Of a DNA stretch of 14,709 nucleotides, positions 14,632-14,709 are shown piece after piece. This DNA is from Podochytrium sp. JEL0797. Its lineage: Eukaryota > Chytridiomycota > Chytridiomycetes > Chytridiales > Chytriomycetaceae. How positions within the stretch are numbered: position 1 is the first letter of the stretch; each line of letters opens with the position of its first letter. Made by a program: the position numbers and the translations under genes. The notes below the pieces were generated by a model, which saw only the letters and a program-made list of their open reading frames with translations, did not search any database and was not told the origin of the DNA. The stretch spans positions 1 through 14,709 of the forward strand of contig JADGJG010000652.1 of the NCBI GenBank assembly GCA_027596195.1, given 5' to 3'.

Positions 14632-14709
14632 AATGACTGCCAACATCAAAAACAAAATCGAGCTCCTCACTGGCCCACTGAACGCCACTGAATGGAAGCG
14701 TGACCTCAT
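14632..14709 (+). CDS. Start of a copia Gag-like protein (3' partial)
   Basis: The last 78 bases are an open frame from ATG 14632: MTANIKNKIELLTG, then PLNATEWKRDL. The spacing L-x-G-x2-N-x3-W-K/R-x2-L/M is typical of the N-terminus of Ty1/copia-type Gag proteins (the L.G.NY..W motif), where it begins the capsid-like fold. Only 26 codons are visible, so the rest of any element (zinc knuckle, protease, integrase, reverse transcriptase) would lie beyond the window. No LTR ends or primer-binding site were identified upstream. The 330-bp flank with its 50-bp repeat could be an LTR or an ordinary promoter. A domesticated or stand-alone Gag-like gene is equally possible. Confidence 0.4.

Overview
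This is a fungal nuclear contig. The genes are compact and the introns short (about 40-90 nt, GT/AG, with CTAAT/CTAAC-like branch sites). AATAAA signals lie on or just after several stop codons, and no bacterial-style gene organisation is seen. I cannot name the species. The close AATAAA signals and short introns would fit an early-diverging (chytrid-like) fungus, but that is a guess. Several coding regions are split by introns, so I rebuilt exon models by hand from open frames, splice signals and internal homology.

Layout. 1-90: GC-rich edge ending in an 18-base C run, possibly an assembly artefact. 90-680 (+): 3' end of an MA3-domain (eIF4G-like) gene with one apparent frameshift. 930-2225 (-): intact MYND-finger gene. 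2226-3063: unresolved minus-strand coding-like sequence. 3216-3436 (-): decayed duplicate of the end of the next gene. 3497-5033 (-): three-exon gene for a 472-aa protein with an N-terminal coiled coil and six composite zinc modules, each a CCCH-type finger followed at once by a CCHC-type knuckle; this is the most distinctive object in the window. 5171-5545: 146-bp tandem repeat whose units look like an 86-nt exon plus a 60-nt intron. 5735-7123 (+): four-exon gene ending in a SAP-like DNA-binding motif, divergent from the zinc-module gene.

7333-10890 is a PIF/Harbinger DNA transposon with both expected genes in convergent orientation and apparently intact: a Myb/SANT-like partner protein (7333-9317, +) and a DDE transposase (9397-10788, -, D183/D262/E299). 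Directly against it (about 10895-12124) lies a diverged copy of the same family that has lost about 2.2 kb, including the whole catalytic domain. Terminal inverted repeats could not be identified for either copy.

12276-14709 holds small orphan genes with visible TATA and AATAAA signals: a disordered plus-strand protein (12419-12929), two minus-strand orphans (13062-13514 and 13625-14299) that may be distant paralogues, a 50-bp tandem repeat, and the first 26 codons of a copia-Gag-like reading frame running off the window at 14632.

Overall, one ordinary housekeeping fragment (eIF4G-like) and one MYND gene sit beside a region rich in recent duplication and mobile DNA. The zinc-module and SAP genes share one divergent, repeat-bearing upstream region and both look like nucleic-acid binders, but nothing in the sequence proves they work together.
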